A stretch of 25,086 nt of DNA from positions 1 through 25,086 of the IMG/VR virus record IMGVR_UViG_3300017727_000146; one strand, 5' to 3'. The notes beneath the pieces are model-generated. The model was not told the DNA's origin and made no database searches. It saw only the letters and a list, made by a program, of their open reading frames with translations. The translations under genes and the position numbers were made by a program. Positions 1-9,501 of the stretch are shown here, piece after piece. Positions within the stretch are counted from its first letter, which is position 1, and the number at the start of each line of letters is the position of its first letter. Source of the stretch: a virus.

Positions 1-13
1 TACATATTTTATT

Positions 14-27
14 GATAAATAATAAAA
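14..27 (+). promoter_or_regulatory. putative late promoter box for the HAD/deaminase unit
   Basis: GATAAATAATAAAA begins 26 bases before the GTG at 40. It resembles the box found before the other transcription units and the T4 late TATAAATA element. No SD-like sequence follows; the leader is AAGGAAAATTTAAA. Assignment as a promoter is inferred from recurrence and spacing. Confidence 0.45.
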
Positions 28-39
28 GGAAAATTTAAA

Positions 40-621
40 GTGAGGCTATTTGAAGCAAATAAAAGAAATGCAATTACCATATTTGATGTGGATGATACTC
101 TTGTAGTTACTCGCAGTAAAATAAAAGTTCATAATCCTAAAACAGGTTTTTCTACTGAACTTACTCCACAAGAATTTAATACATTTAGGAAAAGACCAAA
201 TGATAAGATGGACTTTTCAGATTTTCAAAGTTTAGATATTCTTAAAGCTGGTAAAATTATTGAATGGGTATTTTCTATTTTAAAAAGAACTATCCAAAAA
301 GGTAAAGCTGTTGGTATTATAACAGCAAGAGATGATTCAAAACTTATTCAACAATTTTTAGCTCATAATGGAATTAACATAAATCCTCAATACATATTTG
401 CTATAAATGATACCTCATTAGGATTTAAAGGATCAACGGCTGAAAGAAAAAAAGAAGCATTTAGAAAATTCATAGAAATGGGATTTAATGACTTTACCTT
501 TTTTGATGATGATGAGGATAATATTAAATTAGCAAAATCATTAAGTAAAGAACCTGGTATAAAAATGAGAGCCAAATTAATTAAGAGCAAATGGATTCCG
601 AAATTCAACGACTTCAAATAA
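40..621 (+). CDS. HAD-superfamily phosphatase-like protein
   Basis: This 193-residue protein carries the motif set of haloacid-dehalogenase phosphatases. IFDVDDTL gives the nucleophile Asp16 and acid/base Asp18, IITARDD gives Thr95 of motif II, a Lys-rich helix around 136-138 fits motif III, and FFDDDEDN (155-161) gives the metal-binding acids of motif IV. Proteins of this size in phages include 3'-phosphatases resembling the phosphatase half of T4 polynucleotide kinase, but I see no kinase domain and cannot assign the substrate. The start is GTG at 40, placed because the first strand of the fold begins only at residue 11 and no nearer ATG precedes it. It overlaps the next gene by 31 bases, which suggests translational coupling and a joint role in nucleotide or nucleic-acid repair. 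The family assignment is firm; the function is open. Confidence 0.8.
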   Translation: MRLFEANKRNAITIFDVDDTLVVTRSKIKVHNPKTGFSTELTPQEFNTFRKRPNDKMDFSDFQSLDILKAGKIIEWVFSILKRTIQKGKAVGIITARDDSKLIQQFLAHNGININPQYIFAINDTSLGFKGSTAERKKEAFRKFIEMGFNDFTFFDDDEDNIKLAKSLSKEPGIKMRAKLIKSKWIPKFNDFK

Positions 622-1064
622 AGCTAAATATATTTACGTCTATCTTAAAACAGATTAGGGATATATCTAATTCATCTACTACAAAAGTTGGGTGTATGGC
701 ACTAAGAAAAGATTTTAGTAAAATTGCAAGCTTTGGTTATAACGGATCATATAGCGGTGCAGGTATTAATGAAGATACTGGAACAGAAGAAGATAGTCTT
801 AGCCCAGGAGAAAGTGGTTTTATTAACGCTGAAGTAAATATGATTGCTAAGTTTAAGGAATATGATCCTAATAATTATATAGTACTTTTAACTCTTTCGC
901 CTTGTAAGATGTGTACTAAAATTTTAGTTAATGCAGGATTTAAACATGTATATTGGATTGATGATTATCGTAACCAAGATCACCTAGAAATTTTTAAGCA
1001 GTGTAAAATCACTCACGGCACAATTGATTCTCTAATTAAAGACTACCATCTAATCAAAGACTGA
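591..1064 (+). CDS. dCMP deaminase-like protein with altered zinc ligand
   Basis: The 157-residue protein follows the cytidine/deoxycytidylate deaminase fold. TTKVGCMAL (30-38) and GYNGSYSGAG (49-58) match the conserved early strands and substrate loop of dCMP deaminases, and LSPCKMC (102-108) supplies two zinc-binding cysteines, Cys105 and Cys108. The expected His-Ala-Glu motif instead reads Asn79-Ala80-Glu81 (codon AAC at 825-827), so the catalytic Glu is present but the first zinc ligand is not the usual His or Cys. Active dCMP deaminases make dUMP for thymidylate synthesis, a common task of lytic phages. With the ligand changed, activity may be reduced, zinc may be held differently, or the protein may have another job. 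The gene starts inside the end of the HAD gene. Its TGA stop overlaps the promoter-like box that precedes the next gene. Confidence 0.82.
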   Translation: MDSEIQRLQIKLNIFTSILKQIRDISNSSTTKVGCMALRKDFSKIASFGYNGSYSGAGINEDTGTEEDSLSPGESGFINAEVNMIAKFKEYDPNNYIVLLTLSPCKMCTKILVNAGFKHVYWIDDYRNQDHLEIFKQCKITHGTIDSLIKDYHLIKD

Positions 1065-1090
1065 ATATATACAAAAAAAGTATATCCCAG
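1061..1090 (+). promoter_or_regulatory. promoter box within imperfect hairpin before the 1090 gene
   Basis: GAATATATACAAAAAAAG starts at 1063, overlapping the TGA stop of the deaminase gene. ATATAC (1067-1072) and GTATAT (1080-1085) form a perfect 6-bp inverted repeat around seven A residues. Outside it, CTG (1061-1063) can pair with CAG (1088-1090), whose last base is the G of the GTG start. The promoter role is inferred from similarity to other gaps. Confidence 0.4.
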
Positions 1091-1665
1091 TGATCTTAGA
1101 GGCAATAACATTTAAATTAGCTTTAGACTTTTTCATTTTCTTAAAAAAGAATCGTATAACTTGTACAAGTATTAAGGTTGATTTTTTTGATAGAGTAAAG
1201 CATGAATATATTGATTTTGCAGATGTTGCTGCAATGCAAGCATATTATAATAAAAACTATATCCCAATAGATAATTGTTTTTTAGGTGATTTAGTTTCTA
1301 TTCAATTCTTTTTAGCTGAAAGTGAGCTTTATGATTTTACAACTGAATTTAGAGCAATAGATGTTACAAATAAATTTACATTAGAAACTGGATCTGCTTA
1401 CGACCGCCAAAGAAATGCAGGAAGAAAGGTACTTATAGATAGACAAATACAATTAATCAAAAATGCTGTAACGGATTATGTTAAGTATTGGAGAGAATTA
1501 AAATACATCTATATTACTGGAATTTATTCACCTTGTTATGCAGAACCAGGGTGGTCAGAAAATACTTGGTGGCTTAAATCATTTAGAGAAGCATTTACAA
1601 CAAGCAGGGATACATCTCAATTTCCATATTCAGATATAACCATTGTTGAAAACCCTCCAAAATAA
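1090..1665 (+). CDS. protein of unknown function, 191 residues
   Basis: I do not recognise this protein. It is predicted from GTG at 1090, 26 bases after a promoter-like box. It has no signal peptide, membrane segment or low-complexity region. It is rich in aromatic residues, with a hydrophobic start (ITFKLALDFFIFLKK), a mixed alpha/beta-looking centre and a Trp/Tyr-rich end (YSPCYAEPGWSENTWWL, around 155-171). It sits alone between the nucleotide-metabolism pair and the giant fibre gene, with 42 bases to the latter. That position suggests a fibre-associated or virion protein, perhaps an assembly factor, but this is only positional inference. An internal ATG further in would remove the hydrophobic first helix, so the GTG start is preferred. 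Confidence 0.65.
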   Translation: MILEAITFKLALDFFIFLKKNRITCTSIKVDFFDRVKHEYIDFADVAAMQAYYNKNYIPIDNCFLGDLVSIQFFLAESELYDFTTEFRAIDVTNKFTLETGSAYDRQRNAGRKVLIDRQIQLIKNAVTDYVKYWRELKYIYITGIYSPCYAEPGWSENTWWLKSFREAFTTSRDTSQFPYSDITIVENPPK

Positions 1666-1680
1666 AGACATCAATAAGAA

Positions 1681-1696
1681 GAATAAATAAAAAAAT
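1681..1696 (+). promoter_or_regulatory. putative late promoter box before the collagen-like fibre gene
   Basis: GAATAAATAAAAAAAT starts 27 bases before the ATG at 1708, the same spacing seen at 10434/10462. It is a variant of the window-wide box, closer here to the T4 late core. No SD follows; the leader is ATTTAACATCA. Confidence 0.4.
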
Positions 1697-1707
1697 ATTT
1701 AACATCA

Positions 1708-4700
1708 ATGGCAACGTCATTTAATAACCTACAGGAATATATTCTTTTTAGAGTTGAGCTAGGAAGAGAACTATTCAATGCAGAGGTTGATACTAATTTT
1801 CAAATGGTATCTAACCCATGGGTAGAGTCTAGAGTATATGAGATAGGTAACATCGTTTATCATCCTGTAGTAGTAGATGATCCTACAACAACCGGAGAAG
1901 ATCAGGTACTAGTTTGGTGGAGAGCCAACGTTAGAACTACACAAGGTGTATTTGATACATCTCAATGGGATATCATTGGAGGTATAGGTTCTGGTAAAGT
2001 TAGTGTAAAGGGTGCTAATAGTTTTGGAAAAATTAATGTTAATTCTACTAAAGCAACAGGTTCTTTGCAAAATGGTAATGATGCATTAATGCAATCAACA
2101 ATTGGTGATGATACTTTTAATCTTATTGCTGGACAAGGAATGCAGCTTCAATATAACTTAGCTTCTAAATCTATTGTTCTTATTAATACATTAGCTTCCA
2201 ATCCAGGAGAAATAAATGTAGGCCAAAATATAGGCCAAGGTGTTGGTCATCAAGATGTTTATGCTGGAAAATCTGGTGTTAATTTACAATTTAGAGGATT
2301 TGATGCAAGTAATACTACAGGTACTGCATTATCAGTTAGTACTAATAATGTACAAGATAATATTGTTTATAATTTTAATGAAGCAAAAGTTAATCTTGCA
2401 AACTTAAATGATGGTTCACCGGAGATTGGTATGCTATCCAATGTGTCTAGTGTAATTCCAAGTTCTTTAGATATTCTACAATGGAATGCAGGTTCTGGTT
2501 TATGGTCGCCAACTTCATTAGGTAGTTTAGGACAACAAAACATATATACAACTAGTTCAATAATTTTGGCGGCTGATAGAATAGTTAGATTAAATGGATC
2601 AGCTGGTAATTTACAATTTAATAGATCTTCTGATTTAAACACAGGAGTTCATATTCCAAACACTTCAAACAACCATCAATTAGAATTAAGAAATTCTTTA
2701 GCAGGTGGTGTGACTGGATTACAACATACTTTAAATAATACTATAAAAGCTAGAAGTGGTTTCTTTGGTACGGATGGATCCTATTATATTGCGATAGGTG
2801 CTCTTCCTGGTGGTTTATCTGTTGATGCGCTAAGTATATCTGCTAATAGTGAATTGTATATACCTCAACTAGAAGCTGATGAAGTATCAGCAGTTGATGG
2901 CTTTAAGATTCCTTTAGTTAATCTTAATGCTCCGACGAAAGGTAGATTTGAATCTTCATCCAGTTTTAGAGCTTCATCTATACAGTCACATACTGGAACG
3001 TGGACTGTGAGTACTTCACAAAAAGGAAGTTATAGTCTTCAGGGTGAAAATCCATTAGTTGGAATGAATTATACCACCGCTGGAATTACTTCAAGACATA
3101 ATTATTCTGGTACATTATTAGAGGGTAACAGTATGAGACTGACTTATCAGACTCCTTTAACAACTGTAGGTGTTAATACACTACAATTGATGAATAAGAC
3201 TAATGGTACTTATATTGGTAGCGATATTCAGACTACTAGTACTTCTGCTATTTTGGCGACAAAATTTATCGGATCTAATATTTCACTTCATAATAAAACA
3301 AACGCCTTAATTAATATTGGGGAAGTAATTGCATTCACAGATGAAACAGGAATACTAGTTAGTCCACAGAGAGTTGGATTATATTCCAATGTGGTAGATA
3401 CACAAAATGATGCAGAAGCTGGTACAATTATAGCAAGTCTAGTTGCCGATAGTGGTACATGGGCTGGTTACTTTGTAGGTTGTGTTAATATAGATAAAGG
3501 TGGATTAGTTCTTCCTTCTACAACTTTTGCAAATAGACCATTATGTAATGATGTAAGTGGTGGTACTACTTCAGAAAGAACTCTATGGATTAATTCTGCA
3601 AACGGACATCTATACAGAGGAACTGTTGATGTAGAAGCTACAGGTGGTGGAGGAAGTTCTACATTAGGTGGTTTAAGTGATGTAACTATTACTAATATAC
3701 AAGATGATGATCTTATTGTATATAATAGTTTTACTGGGCAATGGGAAAATGCTTCTCTTGCTGCATATAACTTATCTGTACTAGAAAATACTGATGGTAG
3801 TGCTAGTGTTCAATTAACTGATGGTAGTGGAACAAGCGATGTTGATTTAATACCAGGTACTAATGTAACCTTTGTTATTGATGAGGTTGCTGATACAATA
3901 ACAATTAATGCAACCGGCGGTGGTGGTGGTGGCGGAATTGGTGCAACAGGAGCTACAGGAGCTACAGGAGCTACCGGATTGAGTGGGGCAACTGGAATAG
4001 CGAGTATTAGTAATTCATGTACAAATAGTCAAACAAACCCTAGTTGGATTAGTTGGTCTAATGCACTGGGCGGCTCAGGTTTAAGTACTGTAGCTACTAA
4101 CACAGGTAGTGGTCTTATGTCAACTATGACCCAAGTTAATATTGGTAATGATATAGGCAATCCTTTACAATCACTACTTACTATCGGTGATCTAATTTCA
4201 TTTGAAGAGAATGTCATCTCAGGAACTGCAACTGGTGCTGCTGTGTTTGAAGTTACTGCTATAACACCAGGTGCTACATTTATTAATTTACAAGTAAACT
4301 ATATAAGTGGCGGTAATTGGACAATGCAATCCGGAGCTAACCAAGATGTAGCATATTGTATATACTTAGCAGGTGGGGTTGGTCTTACTGGATTTACTGG
4401 AGCTACAGGTATAGGTTCAACAGGATTTACAGGATCAACTGGATTTAATGGTGCTACTGGATTTATCGGAGCTACTGGTTCTGGTGCAACTGGTGCAACA
4501 GGAGCAGGTGGAATTGGTGCAACTGGATTTATTGGAGCAACTGGTTCTGGTGCCACTGGTGCAACTGGTTCAGGAGGTATTGGTGCTACTGGATTTATTG
4601 GAGCAACTGGATTTACTGGAGCTACAGGTATAGGTTCAACAGGATTTACAGGATCAACTGGATTTAATGGTGCTACTGGATTTATCGGAGCAACTGGGAT

Positions 4701-7700
4701 TGGGGCAACTGGATTTATAGGCTCAACAGGATTTATAGGCTCAACAGGATTTAATGGTGCAACTGGATTTATTGGTTCTACAGGTATAGGTTCAACAGGA
4801 TTTACAGGATCAACTGGATTTAATGGTGCTACAGGATTTAATGGTGCTACAGGATTTAATGGAGCAACTGGAATTGGAGCAACTGGATTTATTGGTTCAA
4901 CAGGATTTATAGGTGCAACTGGTTTTAATGGAGCAACAGGAGTTGGTGCAACTGGATTTGATGGGGCTACTGGTTCCAGAGGATTTACTGGTTCAACTGG
5001 TGTTGGTTTTACCGGAGCAACCGGTGTTGGTGCAACTGGATTAACAGGACAACAAGGTGCTACTGGTACAATAGGTGGGCAGGGAGCAACAGGTGCTGTA
5101 GGTCAACAAGGAGCAACAGGTCAACAAGGATTTAGAGGAACACAGGGTGCTACTGGTACGCAAGGATCAACTGGATTTACTGGTTCAACTGGTGCTGTAG
5201 GTCAGCAAGGAGCAACTGGAGCTATAGGTGGCCAAGGAGCAAGTGGATTTAATGGGGCAACAGGTGCAACGGGTGCCATAGGTCAACAAGGAGCCACTGG
5301 TACAATAGGTGGACAAGGAGCAAGTGGATTAACAGGACAACAAGGAGCAACCGGCCAACAAGGATTTAGAGGACAACAAGGAGCAACGGGAACACAAGGA
5401 TCAACTGGATTTACTGGTTCTACCGGAGCCGTAGGTAATCAAGGTGCAACTGGAGCTATAGGTGGCCAAGGTGCAAGTGGATTTACTGGTGCAACGGGTG
5501 CTATCGGTCAACAAGGAGCCACTGGTACAATAGGTGGACAAGGAGCAAGTGGATTTACTGGTTCTACTGGAGCTGTAGGTAATCAAGGAGCAACAGGTAC
5601 AATAGGTGGACAAGGAGCAAGTGGAACTCAAGGATCAACTGGATTTACTGGTTCTACTGGTGCTGTAGGTAATCAAGGAGCAACAGGTACAATAGGTGGT
5701 CAAGGTGCAACTGGATTTACTGGTTCTACCGGAGCCGTAGGTAATCAAGGAGCAACTGGAGCTATAGGTCAACAAGGAGCAACAGGAACTCAAGGAGCAG
5801 CAGGTGAACAAGGCGCAGTTGGTGAACAAGGAGCTACAGGTACAATAGGTGGCCAAGGTGCAACTGGATTTACTGGTTCTACTGGAGCTGTAGGTAATCA
5901 AGGAGCAACAGGTACAACGGGTGGCCAAGGTTCAACTGGATTTACTGGTTCTACTGGAGCCGTAGGTAATCAAGGTGCAACTGGAGCTATAGGTCAACAA
6001 GGAGCAACAGGAACTCAAGGATCAACTGGATTTACTGGTTCAACTGGTGCTGTCGGTCAACAAGGAGCAACTGGAACTATAGGTGGTCAAGGAGCAAGTG
6101 GCGCTATTGGTCAACAAGGATCAACAGGAACACAAGGAGCAAATGGTGAACAAGGATCAACTGGGTTTACTGGATCTACTGGAGCTGTAGGTAATCAAGG
6201 TGCAACTGGAGCTATAGGTAATCAAGGTGCTACTGGATTTACTGGTTCTACTGGAGCTGTAGGAGAACAAGGAGCTAATGGAGAACAAGGAATTAAAGGT
6301 GGACCAGGAGCAACGGGAGCACAAGGATCAAGTGGATTTAATGGGGCAACAGGTGCAACGGGTGTAGAAGGTGATCCAGGACTCCAAGGAGCCACAGGAA
6401 CTCAAGGAGCAGCAGGAGAACAAGGTGCTGTAGGTAAACAAGGTGCAACAGGTGCTGTAGGCCAACAAGGAGCTAATGGAGAACAAGGAGCAATTGGTGA
6501 ACAGGGAGCAACTGGTGCAGTTGGTCAACAAGGAGCAACAGGAATTAAAGGTAATATAGGTGATCAAGGAGCAAGCGGTACAATGGGAGCAACCGGAGAA
6601 CCTGGACCAGGTGGAGCAACTGGATTTACTGGTTCTACTGGTGCTATTGGTAATCAAGGTGCTCAAGGAGCTGTTGGTGAACAAGGTGCAACAGGTACAA
6701 TAGGTGGACAAGGAGCAAGTGGATTAACAGGTCAACAAGGAGCAACTGGTGCCATTGGTAATCAAGGAGCAACAGGAGCTCAAGGAGCAGCAGGTGAACA
6801 AGGTGCCATTGGTAATCAAGGAGCAACAGGAACTCAAGGAGCAATTGGAGAACAAGGTGCTATTGGTAAACAAGGTGCAACTGGTGCTGATGGTGCTATT
6901 GGTAATCAAGGAGCAACTGGTGGACAAGGTGCAACTGGTGGACAAGGTGCTATAGGATTACAAGGAGCAACTGGTACTCAAGGTTCTACTGGACCTATAG
7001 GTCAACAAGGATCTACTGGTGTAACACTAGGAGCAACTGGTGCAACTGGTGTAACTGGTGATTATGGAGGATATCTTACAGCATATACCGCTGCTGCTGT
7101 AAATCAGTCAGCTGCATTCCAAGCTAATACAGCAATCACAACAGCAATTGATTGGAAGGCAGCTTCTCAAACAATATTCTTAGCCGCTGAAGGTAATGAT
7201 CCTACATCTGGTGCTGCAATTGATTATCAGGTTAGCAATGTAGTATACTCAACCTGGAATTCAACAATCACATCTTCTGAAAATAAAGCTTTTATTAGAA
7301 TCTGGGAATATGGAGCACCGGATAAAGTAAATTATTATGAATTTGACTATAATAATATAACTACTACAAATGGAGCTGCTGGTGGTATAGAATTATCTAA
7401 AGGTAGTTACATAGGAGGTGCTGGTGTTGCTACATTTAATAAACCTTTAGTTGGATGGGGTATGAATGGTAACCGTGGTGCTGATGGTGCTACCGGTCCT
7501 ACTGGTCCACAGGGTGCAGTGGTTGGACAATCAACATTATTACAATCAAGATTTTCAGGATATAGAAATGCGGTACCTGATTGGAATGGAGCTGGAGCTA
7601 GTAATGCTAAATATGCAGTAGGTGGAACTACTCCAAATTGGGGCGCACCAAATTCTCCTACTCAAGTATACTATCAAATGGAGACGGCCCAAACGGATAC

Positions 7701-8148
7701 ATTTAATACGGAAGATATTTTAGAATCTGGTTTTCATGGGCAAGCATCACCAGGTGGAGATTTAACTGGAGGATTTTTAAGAATAACTGCATTGGCTTGG
7801 ATGTCAGATCAAGTATCTAATCCTCTTTATCTAGGTAGAGTTAGAATATCAGTAAAGAAATTTGATGTAACTCCTAATAGTGCTGGCCTTGCAACACCAA
7901 CGGATCAACCTACTGCTACAATTATAGATAACACTTCATATCAAATAGCACCAAATACTATTCCTGGTCCGTTTGGAGCCTATTCATGGAGTTTTATTCT
8001 GGAGTCGGATGGACTAACTGTGACTCGTAATGAAATCTTTAAATTAGGATTTAGTTATGAGGTAGTGGATAATGGAGGAAATCCTATTACATTAGCTACT
8101 AATGGACCGTGGGCAATTAATTGGAGGATGGAATATTGTATTATATAA
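1708..8148 (+). CDS. giant collagen-like tail fibre / receptor-binding protein
   Basis: This is a 2146-residue modular fibre. Residues 1-95 form an N-terminal module with a Trp-rich patch ([11 protein letters not shown], then WWRANV and QWDIIGG), which recalls small carbohydrate-binding modules and may attach to the baseplate. Residues 100-740 are beta-rich with Ser/Thr/Asn-rich fibre-like sequence. They include a stretch typical of phage tail fibres ([16 protein letters not shown], then [14 protein letters not shown], about 654-683). A seven-glycine hinge (about 738-744) leads to a short collagen run (745-760), a globular insert to about 890, and the main Gly-X-Y domain (about 892-1785). The C-terminal 360 residues hold another short GXY run (about 1924-1935) and a non-repetitive head ending in MEYCII, probably the receptor-binding or trimer-locking tip. 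Function as an adsorption fibre is inferred from architecture and from neighbouring baseplate genes. Confidence 0.85.
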   Translation: MATSFNNLQEYILFRVELGRELFNAEVDTNFQMVSNPWVESRVYEIGNIVYHPVVVDDPTTTGEDQVLVWWRANVRTTQGVFDTSQWDIIGGIGSGKVSVKGANSFGKINVNSTKATGSLQNGNDALMQSTIGDDTFNLIAGQGMQLQYNLASKSIVLINTLASNPGEINVGQNIGQGVGHQDVYAGKSGVNLQFRGFDASNTTGTALSVSTNNVQDNIVYNFNEAKVNLANLNDGSPEIGMLSNVSSVIPSSLDILQWNAGSGLWSPTSLGSLGQQNIYTTSSIILAADRIVRLNGSAGNLQFNRSSDLNTGVHIPNTSNNHQLELRNSLAGGVTGLQHTLNNTIKARSGFFGTDGSYYIAIGALPGGLSVDALSISANSELYIPQLEADEVSAVDGFKIPLVNLNAPTKGRFESSSSFRASSIQSHTGTWTVSTSQKGSYSLQGENPLVGMNYTTAGITSRHNYSGTLLEGNSMRLTYQTPLTTVGVNTLQLMNKTNGTYIGSDIQTTSTSAILATKFIGSNISLHNKTNALINIGEVIAFTDETGILVSPQRVGLYSNVVDTQNDAEAGTIIASLVADSGTWAGYFVGCVNIDKGGLVLPSTTFANRPLCNDVSGGTTSERTLWINSANGHLYRGTVDVEATGGGGSSTLGGLSDVTITNIQDDDLIVYNSFTGQWENASLAAYNLSVLENTDGSASVQLTDGSGTSDVDLIPGTNVTFVIDEVADTITINATGGGGGGGIGATGATGATGATGLSGATGIASISNSCTNSQTNPSWISWSNALGGSGLSTVATNTGSGLMSTMTQVNIGNDIGNPLQSLLTIGDLISFEENVISGTATGAAVFEVTAITPGATFINLQVNYISGGNWTMQSGANQDVAYCIYLAGGVGLTGFTGATGIGSTGFTGSTGFNGATGFIGATGSGATGATGAGGIGATGFIGATGSGATGATGSGGIGATGFIGATGFTGATGIGSTGFTGSTGFNGATGFIGATGIGATGFIGSTGFIGSTGFNGATGFIGSTGIGSTGFTGSTGFNGATGFNGATGFNGATGIGATGFIGSTGFIGATGFNGATGVGATGFDGATGSRGFTGSTGVGFTGATGVGATGLTGQQGATGTIGGQGATGAVGQQGATGQQGFRGTQGATGTQGSTGFTGSTGAVGQQGATGAIGGQGASGFNGATGATGAIGQQGATGTIGGQGASGLTGQQGATGQQGFRGQQGATGTQGSTGFTGSTGAVGNQGATGAIGGQGASGFTGATGAIGQQGATGTIGGQGASGFTGSTGAVGNQGATGTIGGQGASGTQGSTGFTGSTGAVGNQGATGTIGGQGATGFTGSTGAVGNQGATGAIGQQGATGTQGAAGEQGAVGEQGATGTIGGQGATGFTGSTGAVGNQGATGTTGGQGSTGFTGSTGAVGNQGATGAIGQQGATGTQGSTGFTGSTGAVGQQGATGTIGGQGASGAIGQQGSTGTQGANGEQGSTGFTGSTGAVGNQGATGAIGNQGATGFTGSTGAVGEQGANGEQGIKGGPGATGAQGSSGFNGATGATGVEGDPGLQGATGTQGAAGEQGAVGKQGATGAVGQQGANGEQGAIGEQGATGAVGQQGATGIKGNIGDQGASGTMGATGEPGPGGATGFTGSTGAIGNQGAQGAVGEQGATGTIGGQGASGLTGQQGATGAIGNQGATGAQGAAGEQGAIGNQGATGTQGAIGEQGAIGKQGATGADGAIGNQGATGGQGATGGQGAIGLQGATGTQGSTGPIGQQGSTGVTLGATGATGVTGDYGGYLTAYTAAAVNQSAAFQANTAITTAIDWKAASQTIFLAAEGNDPTSGAAIDYQVSNVVYSTWNSTITSSENKAFIRIWEYGAPDKVNYYEFDYNNITTTNGAAGGIELSKGSYIGGAGVATFNKPLVGWGMNGNRGADGATGPTGPQGAVVGQSTLLQSRFSGYRNAVPDWNGAGASNAKYAVGGTTPNWGAPNSPTQVYYQMETAQTDTFNTEDILESGFHGQASPGGDLTGGFLRITALAWMSDQVSNPLYLGRVRISVKKFDVTPNSAGLATPTDQPTATIIDNTSYQIAPNTIPGPFGAYSWSFILESDGLTVTRNEIFKLGFSYEVVDNGGNPITLATNGPWAINWRMEYCII
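4381..7060 (+). repeat. collagen-like Gly-X-Y repeat coding region
   Basis: About 890 residues follow a glycine-every-third pattern, with Ala-Thr, Phe-Thr, Ser-Thr, Phe-Ile, Phe-Asn and Gln-Gln as common X-Y pairs and almost no proline. Two parts are visible. Bases 4381 to about 5040 are hydrophobic/threonine-rich ([15 protein letters not shown]) and contain about a dozen Gly-X dipeptide breaks. Bases about 5040-7020 are in strict triplets rich in Gln (GQQ, GNQ, GGQ, GEQ), with charged triplets toward the end. A Gly-Val-Thr-Leu break lies near 7019-7030. The DNA is made of many imperfect direct repeats, so recombination could change the length in frame. Confidence 0.92.
4387..4691 (+). repeat. 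perfect 86-bp in-frame direct repeat pair
   Basis: Bases 4387-4472 and 4606-4691 are identical, with an offset of 219 bases (73 codons). Synonymous codons vary elsewhere in the collagen region, so this identity points to a recent duplication or gene conversion. A shorter match begins near 4780. Recombination between the copies would remove exactly 73 codons without shifting the frame. Confidence 0.85.
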
Positions 8149-8164
8149 ACTAGGTTATTAAACA

Positions 8165-8189
8165 ATTATTATATTTAAGGTATAATAAT
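8165..8189. repeat. 9-bp perfect inverted repeat after the fibre gene
   Basis: ATTATTATA (8165-8173) and TATAATAAT (8181-8189) are perfect complements around a 7-base loop, 16 bases after the fibre stop. It is all A/T and lacks a following T-run, so it is a weak terminator candidate. The right arm is itself part of the promoter-like box of the next gene. Confidence 0.45.
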
Positions 8190-8194
8190 AAATA
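8181..8194 (+). promoter_or_regulatory. putative late promoter box before the 8203 gene
   Basis: TATAATAATAAATA lies 22 bases before the ATG at 8203 and forms the right arm of an A/T inverted repeat. The leader AGACAACAA has no SD. It is one of the less exact copies of the box. Confidence 0.35.
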
Positions 8195-8202
8195 GACAAC
8201 AA

Positions 8203-8742
8203 ATGCAAAAAGATAATATTGAGGAAACTCCACAAGAAGTCCATGAAAATAAATATTGGCAATGGGTTAAAGGAGAAAAATCTGGTGATGTAGTTACTAT
8301 TAAGAATATTGACGATAAGTGGATAAACTTTAATGAAGGTGGTAGATTATCAAAAGATTTACAAAATGAATTTATACAACAATTAGATGCTGATATAGCT
8401 GGTGAATTTGTAAAACCACAAATGTTAATCAATGATCCATTGAATGTATCAGCTTCGCCTAAAAAAATACAAGAAGTTGTAATTCCCAAAAAGGAAATTT
8501 CTCCTATTCGAGTTTTATTTAATAAGCAAAAGAAAAATAATAAAGTAAAACTTTTATTAGAATTTCCTGTAAACATTCCAACAAAAGGTGTGTATGAATT
8601 AATGAGTACATCATTCGATAAAAAAGAAGTTAATGAACAACTAGAATCATTTATTTTAGATCAATTATCCGAAGATGAAATATTAGACTGTTTACATAAC
8701 AGTGTAAAATCATTAATTGAGAGCAAGTATAAAGGTGAATAG
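8203..8742 (+). CDS. protein of unknown function, 179 residues
   Basis: This protein is not recognised. It is soluble and highly charged with no signal or membrane segment. The N-terminal third (WQWVKGEKSGDVVTIKNID, then KWINFNEGGR) looks beta-rich and could be a small barrel. A lysine-rich linker with SPKKIQEVVIPKK follows near residues 86-98. The C-terminal half (VKLLLEFPVNIPTKGVYELM, then an acidic helical end) suggests an alpha/beta domain from about 115 to 175. It is the first of a block of small unknown genes between the fibre and baseplate genes and has its own upstream A/T box. A role as a virion or assembly protein is a guess from position. Confidence 0.7.
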   Translation: MQKDNIEETPQEVHENKYWQWVKGEKSGDVVTIKNIDDKWINFNEGGRLSKDLQNEFIQQLDADIAGEFVKPQMLINDPLNVSASPKKIQEVVIPKKEISPIRVLFNKQKKNNKVKLLLEFPVNIPTKGVYELMSTSFDKKEVNEQLESFILDQLSEDEILDCLHNSVKSLIESKYKGE

Positions 8743-8757
8743 CACACTTTATAACTA

Positions 8758-8774
8758 GTAATATATAATAAAAT
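8758..8774 (+). promoter_or_regulatory. putative late promoter box before the four-gene unknown operon
   Basis: GTAATATATAATAAAAT contains the exact core AATATATAATAAAA, whose first base (8760) is 22 bases before the ATG at 8782. It starts 15 bases after the TAG of the previous gene and heads four tightly linked genes. No SD follows. Confidence 0.55.
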
Positions 8775-8781
8775 TAATCAT

Positions 8782-9168
8782 ATGAGCGAGACTGCAAAAC
8801 AAACTATACCTAATCGTCGCCAAAGAAGAGCGGCGATGAAAAATCAAGGAATCTTAAAAATGAAAAGTAAATTATCATTTAAAGAATGGTTAGAAATCTG
8901 TAAACAGACTAGAGAAAAAGGCAAAGAAATACATGAAGCTAATGTTGAAGCTGCTGAAAAATCTATATATGCTAAATTAGAAGAAGTTGAAACTGTTAAG
9001 ATAGCTAATTGGAAAGAAGAAGGTTATACAGATAAAGAAATAGAAAAGTTAAGAGAAGCCTATTCTCTTATAATGGTTAAAGATAAATCTACTTGGCATG
9101 CTGATAAAAAATTAGCAAGAAAAACAATTAAAGAATTAACATCTACATTATATAAAAGAAAGTCGTAA
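8782..9168 (+). CDS. small basic helical protein of unknown function
   Basis: The 128-residue protein is Lys/Glu-rich and predicted almost wholly helical. It begins with a very basic patch, NRRQRRAAMK (11-20), a type of motif common at the start of small phage proteins and suited to nucleic-acid or protein binding. Two helical segments (about 35-75 and 80-125) have heptad-like spacing, so a coiled coil is possible. Its TAA is followed directly by the ATG of the next gene, so the two are probably translated in sequence. Function is unknown; an assembly chaperone or DNA-associated role would fit the composition but is not shown. Confidence 0.7.
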   Translation: MSETAKQTIPNRRQRRAAMKNQGILKMKSKLSFKEWLEICKQTREKGKEIHEANVEAAEKSIYAKLEEVETVKIANWKEEGYTDKEIEKLREAYSLIMVKDKSTWHADKKLARKTIKELTSTLYKRKS

Positions 9169-9501
9169 ATGATTAAAATAGTTTTAGAGCCAGCAAGAAA
9201 TGGTGTTATTAAAAAAGTCATTGATGATAATCATGGTGGAGGAAGGGAGCATTTTACTTCAACTGATGTTTATGAATCAAATGAAAATGATAAGAATCAA
9301 TTTAGTTATATAAAAAGATTCTTTTTTGATTTATGCGATGATATTGGGCTAGAACCAGGTAGTAAATTTGATAAAAATGTATTAGATATTAATACACGTT
9401 GGGGTACTCATTTTGAACCAACAGTTAAGGATATTGAATTTAAAATAAAATCTCTTAAGAATGAGCTTAAGGAGCTAGAAGAATGGAAGAAGAACATATA
9501 G
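9169..9501 (+). CDS. protein of unknown function, 110 residues
   Basis: The ATG abuts the TAA of the preceding gene with no base between. The protein starts with a short beta-like stretch (MIKIVLEPARNGVIKKVID) and has a central acidic region. It ends in a helix with heptad spacing (VKDIEFKIKSLKNELKELEE, about 86-105), a likely coiled coil for dimerisation. The last 19 bases overlap the next gene. I do not recognise a family. Coupling with its neighbours suggests that the four products of this operon act together or are needed in similar amounts. Confidence 0.68.
   Translation: MIKIVLEPARNGVIKKVIDDNHGGGREHFTSTDVYESNENDKNQFSYIKRFFFDLCDDIGLEPGSKFDKNVLDINTRWGTHFEPTVKDIEFKIKSLKNELKELEEWKKNI

Noticed and set aside
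5401-6945. Long reverse-strand open frames rich in Ser/Thr/Cys or Leu opposite the collagen region
   Set aside because: They mirror the Gly-X-Y repeat codons on the other strand, are low-complexity, and lack leaders or promoter boxes.
4381-7060. Possible CRISPR array or minisatellite
   Set aside because: Repeats are in-frame Gly-X-Y coding units without constant repeat/spacer structure.
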